In this document: positions 18,499-29,020 of the stretch, one piece after another
Numbering within the stretch: position 1 is the stretch's first letter
How the letters are laid out: every line of letters begins with the position of its first letter
Assembly: GCA_963850765.1 (NCBI GenBank)
Contig: CAWKMN010000010.1
Location: 62,001-126,000, forward strand
Reading direction: 5' to 3'
Source: CAWKMN01 sp963850765
GTDB lineage: Bacteria; Chloroflexota; Anaerolineae; Aggregatilineales; Aggregatilineaceae
Length of the DNA stretch: 64,000 nt
Program-made: the position numbers and the translations under genes
Notes under the pieces: generated by a model
What the model saw: the letters and a program-made list of their open reading frames with translations, nothing else
Database searches by the model: none
What the model was told of the DNA's origin: nothing

Positions 18499-21400
18499 AT
18501 GGCTGTCAAATTCGCTCAAATGACGATGAGTGACATGAATCCCTCCCTCACCCTGGAGGATGTCTACCAGATGTACACGTCCTTCGCGGGCGTGTTCAAG
18601 ACCGAGTTCGAGAGCCTCGCTGGATACCTTCGATGAGGCCCACTGGGCGGGTACGGGCGATTGGTCGGTGGCGAGTGGGGTCGCACGGCTGAATCGGATG
18701 GCGGGTGTGGATGTGCTGTGGTGGGATGGGGATACGCCCACCTCCTTTGTGGTGGAGCTTGAGGGCACCGAAGGGCCCTGGACGATTGCGTACCGGGGCA
18801 ACGAACCAGACTCCTACTATCTGGCGCGGATTGAAACCGAGAAGCTGCTCTTCTACAAGGCGGTCTGCGGGCACGCTCTCTCAGGTCTCGGAGTTCAACC
18901 TGCCGGACATCAGTATCGAGGGCCCGGCGACGATCAAGCTGGCGGTCAATGAAATCACCTTCAGCACGTCCACCACTGAGCTCTGGCTGTTCTGCTCCGT
19001 CTGGTTGGATGACCGCTTCCTGGGGGTCGTCCGCGATGATATTGCGGGCGCTCAGCCGGGCGTGAAGTTTGGCATCGCCGTCACCGAAGACGATACCAGT
19101 ACCGCCTACTCGGGCGTGCGGATCGCGGATCTGTCCGTGATTGTCCCGTATGCCACGCTGGATCCCGATGAGGTGGCCACGAGTGCGATTAACCGCGCCC
19201 TGGCGGATCGGGTGATTCGTTCGAGACCCGCTACAACGGTGCCTTCCGTGCGTGGCGGCCCAAGGCGTCCAGTCGTGAAGCACATCTTCTCCCGAGCCTA
19301 TCAGGATAACGTGCAGTACCGGCGCGACATCCGAGAGCTCATCAATCATATCCGGTTGTACTACCTGCTGTCGTGGGTGGATGCGTTCGATTCGGACATG
19401 CTGCCCCTCTATGGGCACCGCTTCCGCGAGATCTCCTCAGCGGTCATTGAGAGTGAGGCCGAAGCGTACACCGAGGCGCAGAACATCATGCGATGGGCCA
19501 AGGAGAAAGCTTTCCAGGCGTCCTTTACGGCGTTTGCCGGGGGCATGTTCCTGGAGCCGGAAGATCGCGTGACCTTCCCCGATGGGGTGGATTATCTCAT
19601 CGACTCCCTGAGTTGGGAGTACAAGAAGGGCCGGATCTTCGTCACCCTCGATGGCCGCCAATACAGTTACGAGATAAAGGACCAACTTATGCCTCGTGAA
19701 GCGCAGCGTTTACTCGATGCGATTACCCGACAGATTAAAGAGGTCACGGAGCCGTCGCTCATGCCAGGGGAGGCGATCTCGCTCACCCCCGATGGCAAGT
19801 TCTGTCGCGTGCGTTTGACCGGGTCCAGCCGGATGGTGAAAGCCCAGATGATGCTCGGGCGCGAAGGTCAATCCCGGCAACAAGGTGGTGTTGCATCCGG
19901 CTGCCCACGACCAACATGTGGACCATTCTCGGAGCCTATGCGGACAATGCCCGTGTACCGGATGGGTCGCTCCAGTTCAGTGCGGAGTTGGCCCCGCCCA
20001 ACAACTTCACCGTGACCGGCATCCCCGGCGCAATTCTGGCCACCTGGAATTGTCCTCCACAGCATGTCCTGACCTATCAGATTCAGGTCGCGGACGTGGG
20101 GGATGAGAGCAATCCCACGGCGTACACCACGGCGGGCGGCCTGTTCTACTACCTGTGTGAGGGGGGACAGAAAAGACCATCCGGCTGCGGGCGGTCACGG
20201 AAGACTGGAAGAAATCGGCCTGGACCGATTGGCAAACCGCCACGGCTGCGGAAGGTGGTGGGGGCGACCATCTGCATACCCTGGCCGACTTGACTGATGT
20301 GAGTGCGGCGTCTGCCACGGACGGCCAAGCCCTGATCTGGGATGAGGGGTCCGGGTTATGGATCCCCGGTGACGTGGTGGCTACGCTGGCCGACCATGAT
20401 CACTCCGGTGATGCGGGTGACGGGGGCCAATTCGACCTTATCAATCTCCTGAGTACGGGTGTCGCATCCGGTTATGTGCCGGTGGCCGATGGGTCCGATG
20501 GGATTGCCTGGGAAGTGCCCGCATCCAGTGTCGAGGATTTCACCGACCTGGGAGATGTGCCCGCATCGTACTCCGGCCACGGCGGAAAAATGGTCGTGGT
20601 GAACGAGGCCGAAGACGGCCTCGAGTTTACCCTTCCTTCGGGTGGCGGCGGTGACATCGGAGCCTATGCCTATCACAGTTCTAGTCAGTCGATTGCCGAT
20701 GATGACGAGACCGTACTGGCGTGTAACAGCGAGTATTGGGACACCGATACGATCCACAGTACCGTCACGGATACCAACCGCTTGACCGCCAAGACAGCCG
20801 GGAAGTATCTCATCGGAACCCATGTTAGTTGGAGTGGCGGCGGTACCGATGGTGTACGAATGGTGTCGATTAAGAAGAATGCTCTCTCGACCCTCACATC
20901 AATGAACGCAGAGCCGCTGGCAACAGCCGGTCTGAGTATGCTTGTCGAGACCGTCTTTTATCTCAACGTGAACGATTACGTTGAGGTCTATGTTTGGCAG
21001 GATTCCGGTGGATCCGTAAACGTCAACGTGGATTTCTACATACAGCTTGTCGCGGCCAGCGTGACATCGGATGCCGATGCGATTCACGATAATGTCTCAG
21101 GCGAGATCAATGCGGTCACGGAGAAGACGACACCCACCGGTAACGACCTGATCCTGATCGAGGATAGCGCGGCCAGCTATGTCAAGAAGAAGCTGAAGAT
21201 CAGCAACTTGCCGAGTGATGCCGACGCCATTCACGATAACGTGTCAGGCGAGATCAATGCCGTGACGGAGAAGACGACGCCAGTCGGTAACGACTTGCTC
21301 CTCATCGAAGACAGCGCAGCCAGCAACGCCAAGAAGAAGCTTAAGATCAGCAATCTGCCTACACCTACCCTATCCAACCATGATCACAGCGGGGATGCCG

Positions 21401-21837
21401 GGGATGGTGGCACGTTTGACGCGGCCAACCTCACCTCCGGCTCCGCGACGGATGGTTATGTGTTGACAGCAGATGGTGCTGGTGGCTCAGCCTGGGAAGC
21501 GTCTTCAGGCGGCTCGGGGAAAAGTCAGGCCCTGTTCTACTTCGAGGGTACGGTTGAGGTAGGTGCATCACCCCTTCGGATTTACAACCAGATGGACCGG
21601 ACTCTGACCCTCCATGAAGTCTTTGTGTACGGGGCCAGCGCCTCAGGGCTGGTCGTGGACATCCATAAAGACGGCACCACCATCTTTACCAATCAGGCGC
21701 ACCGCCCGACGCTGTCCGGCGATACGGGCACTTCGACCGATATTGATGTGTCCTCGTGGGCAGACGGATCCTACCTGACGTGCGAGATTGATACCGCCGC
21801 TGGATCCTATGTCTCCGTTCACGTGGTGTACAGCTAA
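18499..21837 (+). CDS. Tail-associated protein / central tail fibre (about 1,110 aa, frame breaks)
   Basis: Starts MAVKFAQMTMSDMNPSL at 18499, immediately after the previous stop. Frames change near 18615, 18875, 19880 and 20165. Order: a lectin-like N-terminal part (WAGTGDWSVASGVARLNRM), a helical part with baseplate-like text (EAYTEAQNIMRWAKEKAF), an Fn3-like section (TGIPGAILATWN) and fibre motifs ADLTDVSAASATDGQALIW and LGDVPASYSGHGGKMVVVN. Two HDHSGDAGDGG motifs, a 49-residue duplication (21067-21360) and a terminal beta-rich domain (SWADGSYLTCEIDTAAGSY) follow. These modules are typical of receptor-binding fibres. Confidence 0.65.
21067..21360 (+). repeat. Two tandem 147-bp repeats in the tail fibre gene
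   Basis: Both units code 49 residues beginning SDADAIHDNVSGEINAVTEK and ending KKKLKISNLP. Unit 1 is 21067-21213 and unit 2 is 21214-21360. Most differences are at third codon positions, so the protein repeat is under selection. This kind of unit is frequent in phage tail fibres, where it spaces domains. Confidence 0.9.
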
Positions 21838-21848
21838 GGAGTATTTTC

Positions 21849-22821
21849 ATGGCTCGAACTCTATACCCTTGGGGCCGAAGAAGATGACATCAATCTGATC
21901 AACGGCACGATTTCGTCCGCCACGCTCTCCGAGGCCCAGGCGCGCACCGGGCAGCGCAGCTATCTCTGCGGCAGCGGCCAAACAATTCAGCTTCTCACGG
22001 ATGCCAATCCGACCGAGATTTATTTTGGTGGGGCGTTCTACGTCACCAACTATGCCGTGGCTGACGCCTTGCGTTTTAATGGTTCAGGCACGGTCGTTCG
22101 CTTCCAGTCGGGTGGTGTGGTGGCGACCGTCAATCCCACCCAAACTTCTGCGGGTGGCACGATTAACCTGAACACGTGGCACTACCTGGAAGTATGGCTC
22201 AAGCCGCTCAATTCGGGCGGTCGTATGGTGCTGAAAATCGACGGTACGACCATCTTCGACTTCACGGGCGACACCACCAATAGCTCGGAGTTCATTACCA
22301 GCATCACACTCATGGGGCCAACGAGCGTATCTTGCTACTGGGATGATGTCGTCATCAACGATGCCAGTGGCGGGGATAACAACACCTATCCCGGTCAGGT
22401 GCGGCTGCTTCCCATCTTCCCCCGCGCAGCCGGAGACAACACGGATTGGGACCGCGCCGGGATTGATTACGCGAACAACTTCTCCCAGGCGCGTATGGGG
22501 GGTGGCCTGTCGAACACCTATGCGGTGTTACAGTCTGACACGACCGACGATCTGGATCAATATCTCATGGACGTGCCCGATTTACCGGGTGACGCGACGA
22601 TCAAAAATGTGATTGCCCAGGTCGCCGCGCGGATCGCCTCGGGCAGCGGCAAAATCCGTGTGGGGATTGAGGCGGGTGGTACCCTGGCCGAAACGGCTGA
22701 CCAGACACTGTCGGCAGCCTTCAAGTATTACCAACTGTGTAAGGCGGTTAATCCTGGGACGACCTCGGCCTGGACCGAGAGTGATCTGTCCGCCGTTCAG
22801 ATGGGAGTTAAAGCGCGATGA
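21849..22821 (+). CDS. Lectin-like tail fibre protein (one early frame break)
   Basis: Starts at ATG 21849 after AAGGAG; MARTLYP is followed by a one-base break near 21875 and then GAEEDDINLINGTISSATLS. The central part has the concanavalin/LamG-like pattern (NTWHYLEVWLKPLNSGGRMV, LKIDGTTIFDF, CYWDDVVINDASGGD), including the usual WDDV strand. The rest is a small beta domain ending VQMGVKAR. Total is about 324 aa. It is probably a virion surface protein that binds glycans. Confidence 0.6.
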
Positions 22822-23262
22822 GTACTGACCGCCGCCAAGCGGCCCAGGTCATGGGCTATGTGGAATACACCGGCAGTGCGGCGGGTACCACCCCTACATC
22901 AACCTACCGGCAGGCAGCCCAGGTTTTGGGTTACATCGAGTATGTCAAGGCCACCAATCTCCGCCAAGCGGCGCAGATGTTGGGCTACGTGGAATATGTT
23001 GTAACCACCAATCAACGTCAAGCGGGGCAGGTCTTGGGTTATGTGGAGTATACGGGCAGTGCTGCCGGTACCGCACCCACATCGACCTACCGGCAGGCAG
23101 AGTCAAGTGATGGGGTATGTGGAATATGTCGTGTCCACCAATCTCCGAGAGGTGACTCAGGTAATGGGCTACGTCGAGGTGGTTTCCACGCCGATGGAAG
23201 TCACCGAGCCCGGACCACCCGCCTCCTTCTTTCACTTTGGTCCCCGCGTCCAAATTATGTAA
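22818..23262 (+). CDS. Short-repeat protein with RQAAQVxGYVEY units
   Basis: Coupled to the previous gene by ATGA. The protein is almost entirely repeats: RQAAQVMGYVEY, RQAAQVLGYIEY, RQAAQMLGYVEY, RQAGQVLGYVEY, a fifth unit reaching VMGYVEYV across a frame break at about 23098, and REVTQVMGYVEV. They are separated by alternating short (ATN/TTN) and longer (TGSAAGTTPTST) spacers. It ends PPASFFHFGPRVQIM at 23262, about 148 aa. The family is not recognised. The alternating pattern suggests a beta-solenoid or fibrous virion component. Confidence 0.65.
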
Positions 23263-23286
23263 TCAACCTATTGCGAGAAAGGGATA

Positions 23287-23802
23287 ATGGATATTGTCAC
23301 CTTAACAGGGATTGTGATTCCCGTATTCTCAGCCGGTGCGGCATCGGTCTGGAAGTTGATCCACGACCGTTATAAGGGCGAGATTGCCCTGAAAGACGAG
23401 CAAATCACAACCCTGAAAACCGAGAACTCTGACTTGAAAGACCAAGTCACGATCGAACGCACCCGCGCCGATGCGTTTAAGGAAGAATTGGAAACCGTTC
23501 GCACGGAGAAGGAACGACAGCAGCCAGTGGTGGATAGCGTGCTTAGCCTCCGCAAATTAGCTGAGCTCCAGGGCGAAAAAATTACGGCCCTGGAAACCAA
23601 GGTCGAGGCCCTGGGTAAGGAAACCAGTGCGCTCCATCAACGGCTGGAAACAGAAGTCACGAGGGTGCAAGACCTTCAAACCGAAGTGGCGCGGCAGACC
23701 CGCGAAATTGAAGTCCGTGATGTCAAGATTGGTACGTATGAGTCCGTATTCGAGAAGCTAGGAGTGAAGCTCAATGAAAATCCTGTTGGACTATCTTCAT
23801 AA
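23287..23802 (+). CDS. Membrane-anchored coiled-coil protein of the lysis region
   Basis: 171 aa, intact, with AGAAAGGG upstream. One N-terminal membrane segment (about residues 4-24, LTGIVIPVFSAGAASVWKL) is followed by a long heptad-rich coiled coil (about 35-150, e.g. ALETKVEALGKETSALHQR). The 3' end overlaps the holin gene by 29 nt. This design resembles inner-membrane spanins or accessory holins, but an outer-membrane spanin partner is not seen and would not be needed if the host has a single membrane. The function remains inferred from position. Confidence 0.6.
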   Translation: MDIVTLTGIVIPVFSAGAASVWKLIHDRYKGEIALKDEQITTLKTENSDLKDQVTIERTRADAFKEELETVRTEKERQQPVVDSVLSLRKLAELQGEKITALETKVEALGKETSALHQRLETEVTRVQDLQTEVARQTREIEVRDVKIGTYESVFEKLGVKLNENPVGLSS

Positions 23803-24154
23803 CCCGTATGTCCAGATGGTGGCCGTCATCGTGGCCCCCTTCGCCGTGCTGGTGTTTGTCACGCTGGTGATTCGCTTCCAGAATTTCCTGCGCGGGAAAT
23901 TCCCCGAACTGGCCCCTATTATTGATGAGGCAGCTCGACGGGGTCTGGTGTATGCCGAGCAGGTGGCGAAATCCACGGGTGCCAAGCGCGAAGAGAAGCT
24001 GAACATGGCGGTCGATATGGCGCAGCGTTTTGCGCAGGAACGCTATGGCGTGACGCTGGCCCGACAGACGGTGATTGATGCGATTGAATTCTTCCTGGGC
24101 GTGGCGACGGCCAAAGTGGTCGGCGTCATTGAGGTGGGTGATCCGAATGGCTGA
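23774..24154 (+). CDS. Phage holin, LLH-like
   Basis: 126 aa. One strong N-terminal membrane segment (MVAVIVAPFAVLVFVTLVI, about residues 14-33) is followed by a charged helical tail with the LLH-family pattern: AARRGLVYAEQVAKSTGAK, KLNMAVDMAQRFAQERYG and a C-terminal helix. It sits directly before a lysin candidate and overlaps it by 8 nt (24147-24154), as in a lysis cassette. Holins form membrane lesions that time the release or activation of the endolysin. Confidence 0.7.
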   Translation: MKILLDYLHNPYVQMVAVIVAPFAVLVFVTLVIRFQNFLRGKFPELAPIIDEAARRGLVYAEQVAKSTGAKREEKLNMAVDMAQRFAQERYGVTLARQTVIDAIEFFLGVATAKVVGVIEVGDPNG

Positions 24155-25427
24155 TTGGCGTGATGGGCTGCGGTCGCTGTTAGCGGCACAGTACGGCGAG
24201 AACATTGCGGGTCGGGCGCTGGCGCATCTGGAGTTCGTGAGTCATTACACGGGCTACGGTGCGCCCGACCACCTGACCTTCGTGACCATCAATGCGCTGG
24301 CGGATTATCTCGACGCACTGGTGGTCGATCCCGAACCTGAACCGGAGCCTACTCCTGAGCCAGAGCCCACACCGGAACCAGAGCCAACTCCCGAACCGGA
24401 GCCAGAACCAGAACCCACGCCAGAACCGGAGCCTACTCCTGAGCCAGAACCGATTCCCGAACCAGAACCTGAACCCGAGCCCGAAGTTAAGTCGCTGATC
24501 CTCACCTCTGAGGAATGGTTAATGCAGCGTCCCACTTCAGGTGCGGCCTGGACGGCGCTGGTCAAGCGGGCGGATGGCAAGTTCGATGCGCCCAATCTGT
24601 CGGATCAGAATGATCAGGGCGATGTCCAACTCCTGGCGAATGCCCTGGTGTATGTCCGTACTGGCATTGCCAAGTACCGGGAAAAGGTGGTTCAGCTTTT
24701 ACTGGCCGCTCAGGGCACCGAGCTTCCCAGTGATACGTTGGGGATGGCGCGCAATGTCCTGGGGTTGGCGGTGGGTGCGCATCTGATTCAGTTCACCGAG
24801 AATTACGAGTGGACGAAGTGGTTCGCGGGCCTGCGCGACTGGGTTATCCCTGATCACGACAATCAGTATACGCTGCGGACCTATCAGAACCTGCGCCCGA
24901 ACAACCACGGCCTTCATGCCGGGGCCAGCCGGATGGCGTGGGATCTGCTCTTTGGAGACGCGGACGACTTCGAACAGGCGGTCAAGGTCTTCAAGGGATT
25001 CCTTGGGGAGTGGGATACCTATCACGGGTTCAAGTATGGCGATCTGGCGTGGCAGTCGGATCCTGAGCACCCGGTGGGCGTGAATCTCCCCAATACGAAG
25101 TATGCGGGCGTTCAGCCTGAGGAAGCACGCCGGGGCGGTCTGCCGCCGACGATTACGGGGGATGGCATCATGTACTCCTGGGAAGGTCTTCAGGGTATTC
25201 TAGCCATGGCCCTCATCTGCTATTTCAACGGGCACAAAGACGTGCTCGACACCTGCGGCCAAGCGATCCTGCGGGCCTTTGATACCATCTACACGATTGC
25301 GAAACCGGAAGGCGACGATCTGTGGCAGGTCCACGCGATTAATTTCCTGTACGGGACCTCGTACCCCGCGCAGGAGGTGGTCGGCCCTGGCAAGTCGCTG
25401 GTGGGCATCGACTGGCTGTTCGCGTGA
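24147..25427 (+). CDS. Putative endolysin / polysaccharide lyase-like enzyme with PE-repeat linker
   Basis: 426 aa, intact. An N-terminal helical domain (DWRDGLRSLLAAQYGENIAG) is joined by a long Pro-Glu/Thr linker (about residues 62-113) to a 310-residue catalytic-looking domain. The latter has LRPNNHGLHAGASRMAWDLL, AGVQPEEARRGGLPPTITGD and YSWEGLQGILAMALICYFNG. The Asn-His pairs and helical repeats recall the alpha/alpha-toroid of alginate-lyase-like enzymes. Placed between holin and SH3b genes, it may degrade cell-envelope glycan. Substrate and exact family are uncertain. Confidence 0.5.
   Translation: MADWRDGLRSLLAAQYGENIAGRALAHLEFVSHYTGYGAPDHLTFVTINALADYLDALVVDPEPEPEPTPEPEPTPEPEPTPEPEPEPEPTPEPEPTPEPEPIPEPEPEPEPEVKSLILTSEEWLMQRPTSGAAWTALVKRADGKFDAPNLSDQNDQGDVQLLANALVYVRTGIAKYREKVVQLLLAAQGTELPSDTLGMARNVLGLAVGAHLIQFTENYEWTKWFAGLRDWVIPDHDNQYTLRTYQNLRPNNHGLHAGASRMAWDLLFGDADDFEQAVKVFKGFLGEWDTYHGFKYGDLAWQSDPEHPVGVNLPNTKYAGVQPEEARRGGLPPTITGDGIMYSWEGLQGILAMALICYFNGHKDVLDTCGQAILRAFDTIYTIAKPEGDDLWQVHAINFLYGTSYPAQEVVGPGKSLVGIDWLFA
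24330..24485 (+). repeat. Pro-Glu-Pro-Thr codon repeat (linker)
   Basis: Tandem CCxGARCCx codons for PEPEPTPEPEP units form a rigid linker in the lysin. The repeat gives long spurious open frames on the other strand (Gly-Ser repeats). Confidence 0.9.
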
Positions 25428-26155
25428 AGCGAGTTGCCTTCTGGGCCGTTCTGGTGGTGGTGGGGACGTTTCTTCCGCTGCCTGTATCGGCTTATTTGCA
25501 GGGTAATGTCAATCGGGTCGTCGTGTACTACGAGGGTGGGGGGATGCAGGAACTGGTCCCCCCGCAACCGACCTATACCCGGTATCCCACCTACACCCCT
25601 TATCCCACGTATACCCCTGGCTTTCCCGAGCCTACCCGAGAAACGGGCATCACACCCACACCTACTACTTCACTTCAGAAGTGTGAGGTGCGGGCCGGTT
25701 CGGGCATCCCTTACTACGCGCAGCCGAATACGGTGGGCGGCGCATTGGGTTTACTGGGGGAAGGGATTACCTATCAACCCAAGTCCGTGCTCATTGCCAA
25801 TAACAACCTGTGGGCTTTTGTCCCCGGGAAGGGCTATGTGCCGGACATGAAGGGCTTCCGCATCTTCGATAACGAGGCGTGTCGGGATCTGCTGCTGCCC
25901 GAGGCGACCATTGCGCCCACCAGCAGCGCTCCTACCCCGACGCCCATTGGCAAGGTGTATGTCTGCGTGAGCACGGGCACCTATATCAATGTGCGCACGG
26001 GTCCTTCGACTGTGAATACCACTATCGTGGGCCAACTCAATATCGGGCAGAAGCTCGAGCTCGTGACCAAGCTCCAATCGCAATGGTGGGAGGTCAAGTG
26101 GAACGGCCAGCCCGGTTATTATTTCGCCGGATGGCTTGCGAAGGAGTGTCCATAA
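25424..26155 (+). CDS. Secreted SH3b-domain protein
   Basis: 243 aa from a GTG start that overlaps the previous stop (GTGA). A signal peptide is clear (KRVAFWAVLVVVGTFLPLPVSA). Then come a Tyr/Thr/Pro spacer (TYTRYPTYTPYPTYTPG), an SH3-like module (CEVRAGSGIPYYAQPNTVG), a Thr/Pro spacer, and a typical bacterial SH3b domain near the C-terminus (INVRTGPSTVNTTIVGQL; WWEVKWNGQPGYYFAGWL). SH3b domains bind cell-wall peptides. Following the lysin gene, it may target the wall or be exported by the lysogen. Confidence 0.7.
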   Translation: MKRVAFWAVLVVVGTFLPLPVSAYLQGNVNRVVVYYEGGGMQELVPPQPTYTRYPTYTPYPTYTPGFPEPTRETGITPTPTTSLQKCEVRAGSGIPYYAQPNTVGGALGLLGEGITYQPKSVLIANNNLWAFVPGKGYVPDMKGFRIFDNEACRDLLLPEATIAPTSSAPTPTPIGKVYVCVSTGTYINVRTGPSTVNTTIVGQLNIGQKLELVTKLQSQWWEVKWNGQPGYYFAGWLAKECP

Positions 26156-26169
26156 AAAAAGGAGAAATC

Positions 26170-26610
26170 ATGGCTGAGGGCACGATTCACTTCACGAACT
26201 ACGGCATCGCCTCCATCCTGAAGGGCGATACGCCGTGGGGCGGCTCAACCATCAAGTGTGCATTGATTTCCGGTACGCCGAACAAAGACAGCACCAACGT
26301 ATGGGACGACCTGGACGGCACCGAGATCACCGCCGCCAACTAACGGCGGGCGGTGTGGAACTGACGGATGCAGTCCCCTTCCGAGGATGACACCAATGAT
26401 CGCGTCGTGCTGGATGCGTCCGATCCGAGTTGGACGGACCTGGGCGTGCCGAGCGCGACGATTACCGCTGCGGTTGTCTACGAGGCGACGGGCAACGCCA
26501 GCTACCAGCCCGGTGATCTGCTGGATTGAACTGACCACGCAGCCGAACGGCGGCGACTACACATTCAGCTTCCGACGACCGGCCTGGGCTACGTCAGCAA
26601 CCCCACGTAA
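26170..26610 (+). CDS. Small phage structural protein (frame breaks)
   Basis: Starts at 26170 after AAAAAGGAG (26157-26165). Text: FTNYGIASILKGDTPWGGST, then VWDDLDGTEIT, followed in shifted frames by GGVELTDAVPFR, DRVVLDASDPSWTDLGVPSA, YEATGNASYQPGDLL and FQLPTTGLGYVSNPT, ending TAA 26608-26610. Breaks lie at about 26345, 26385, 26525 and 26565. Short beta-rich proteins like this are frequent near fibre genes of phages; their role is not established. Confidence 0.5.
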
Positions 26611-26621
26611 GGGGGTCCTCC

Positions 26622-28640
26622 ATGACCACGGCTCAAATCCTCACGGCGCAGGGCATTGATGTCCAGACCTCAACGCCGCACACCACGTATCGGGAAGTGG
26701 CCAAAATCTCCGGCTCGTCCTTTGATGCGAATACCACCTATCTGATCATCGCCAATGCCGTAGGAAACCATGCCTCCTCCAGTGAGGAGCTTCGCCTGCG
26801 CCTGCTGCACGGCAGTACGCCGTTCACCGATGGGAAGTCTCGCGTCTGAGCTTCTGACGACCACCCAACATGCCAGTTTTGGCTGGATGTTTAAGTTCAC
26901 CCAGGGCAGCACGCCGGAAGACATCATTCTGCAAGTTGCGTCATCGTCTTCTGTCCAGGGAGCGGTCGATTTCGGGCGCATCCTCGCCTTCCGGCTGAGC
27001 GATCTGGGCAGTGATGGGACGCAGTACCACTGGAATGAGGTGACGAACGATTACACGACGACCTCCTCGTTTGTGAGTTCAGGCCGGTGTGACGTTTACG
27101 CCCAGTGGCAGCGATGACTGGCTGATCATCGGCCAGGGTGTGGTGTCGGGTGTGAATACCGCCACCAGTCACGGCGTGCGCCTGAATGACAGTGTCGCCG
27201 GGGCGCTGGTCACGATTGACGTGGAAGGCGAAGACGCGACCAATGACGTCAGGGGCTATCTCCTGATGGCGGTGGTCACGCCCTCCAACGCTTCGCATAC
27301 CTTCAGCGTGCAGTTTAACCATGAGACCGATGCGCATACGGTGCTGTCCAGCCGCATCTTCGCGCTCAATCTCTCGGTGTTCGCGCAGCACGCCTTCAGT
27401 CGCGCGGCGGGCACCGAGAACATGGCGAATAGCTCGTGGACCACGACGCGCACGCTGTCGGTCACACCCACCACGACCGGCAACTGGGTGATCTGGGGCT
27501 ACCTGACGAACGATGTCAATAGCTCCTCCAACAACGCGGCACATATCCGGCTGCAAGTCAATCCGGATGGAAGCGGGCTGGTCTCTGACCCGAACTATGG
27601 GGATGACGCGCCGGGCAATGACGGGTGGGACAACCTCGATCTGATGCCGTTTAACATCTTCACGGTACGGCAACTGAACAGCGGGGGCAGCCGGGCCATC
27701 AACCTGGATCACAATCAGGTCACGGTCACGAACCAGCAAATCGCGCTGGAACGGACTCTGGTGGCCTTCTCGGTCGCAGCTTGCCGGTGGCACGGATTAC
27801 GTCATCAATGCCTCGGCAGGGGCGCTGTCGGTGCGATTCGGATGAAGCGACGGTGGTGCCCGGGGCACGTTCACTGTCCAGGGCACGGCTGCGCAGCTTT
27901 GGCCATCGAGACCGATGAGGCGACGGTCATCCCGGGAGAATTTACGGTATTGGGTGTCGCTGCTCAACTCTCCGTCGAATCGGATGAAGCGACGATTGTT
28001 CCTGGAGCTGTCACCGTACAGGCCGACGCCGCCGAACTGACCCTTGCGATAGATGAAGCGACCGTTATCCCAGGTGCTGTCACCCTCACCGCCTCGGCCT
28101 GCAGAATTGCCTCTGAATAGCGATGAGGCAACGCGTTGAGACCGGGCCCGGTCACGGTGGATACCCCTCGGCAGTGCTTACCGTCGAGAGTGACGACGCG
28201 ACCGTGGTGGCCATTACCACCATCATCCCAACCGCCGCTGAGCTCGTGATCGAAACCGATGAGGCGACGGTCATACCGGTGCTGTCACCCTCAGAGCTCG
28301 GCCTCAGAGTTACCGCTGAGCAGTGATCAGGCCACGGTTGAGACAGGCCCGGTTACAGTGGAGACCGCATCCGCAGCGCTCACGGTGGAGAGCGATCCCG
28401 CGACCGTGCGTGGCTGTGACGACCATTGTCCCCACCACGGCGGTACTGGTGATCGAAAGCGATCTGGCGACCGTCCGGGGTGGCGCAGTGGTCATTCAGG
28501 CGATCTCAGCGGTCCTGGAGATTGTATGCGCCCGAGCGCTTGTGGGCGCCAATTTCTTCGACGAGCTCGTTCGTGTCGTGCTGGTCGATGATGAGTTTGT
28601 GTGTGCGGTGTTCGATGACGTGTTCACGATTTCCGTGTGA
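26622..28640 (+). CDS. Repeat-rich tail fibre (about 670 aa, frame breaks)
   Basis: The N-terminal part (MTTAQILTAQGIDVQTSTPH) and a jelly-roll-like domain (FGWMFKFTQGSTPEDIILQV; SDDWLIIGQGVVSGVNTATS) are followed from about 27,830 by about ten copies of a 22-23 residue unit with the core DEATVIPGAVTV. The protein ends DDVFTISV at 28640. Frames change near 26840, 27090, 27775, 27840, 28115, 28300 and 28410. The repeats probably form an elongated beta fibre. It lies downstream of the lysis genes with other accessory fibre genes. Confidence 0.55.
27830..28530 (+). repeat. About ten tandem 66-69 bp units coding DEATV-type repeats
   Basis: Units include SDEATVVPGTFTV, TDEATVIPGEFTV, SDEATIVPGAVTV, IDEATVIPGAVTL, SDEATVETGPVTV, SDDATVVAITTII, TDEATVIPGAVTL, SDQATVETGPVTV, SDPATVAVTTIVP and SDLATVRGGAVVI. 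They are spaced about 22-23 residues apart. Two unit sub-types (PGxVT and ETGPVT) recur in the same order, pointing to duplication of blocks of three or four units. Confidence 0.8.
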
Positions 28641-28646
28641 GGTTCT

Positions 28647-28991
28647 ATGACAAAAAGACAAGTCACTGATTTCTATCCAGGGACCACCAAGCGGTTCAGC
28701 GTGCACGTCATCCTGAACGGCGTGGAGGTGGATCTCCGAGAGGATACCCTGACCTTTCGATCAAGCGGGTCGAGGAACGATGCCGATGACGATGCGGTTA
28801 TGACGGTTAAGGCCGATGTGGATACCGCAGGCGTCGAAGGGAAGCGCTGTTCTCCATCGACGCCCGACGACACCAGTGCCATCAACCCCGGTACGTACCA
28901 CTGAGATATTACGTGGGAGCGGGATGGCGGGGATGAATATGTCATCTACGACAGTCCGATCACGATCAAAGATCGGGTAAGTGACGCCTGA
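28647..28991 (+). CDS. Small beta-rich phage protein (frame breaks)
   Basis: Starts MTKRQVTDFYPGTTKRFSVH 7 nt after the fibre stop. It continues VILNGVEVDLREDTLTFR, then in shifted frames DDAVMTVKADVDTAGVEGK, DDTSAINPGTYHYDITWERD and YVIYDSPITIKDRVSDA, ending TGA 28989-28991. This is the pattern of an Ig-like or baseplate-upper-protein N-terminal fold found in accessory virion proteins. Function unknown. Confidence 0.5.
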
Positions 28992-29020
28992 TGTAGACCC
29001 AAAAAGTCGGCTTTCATATC

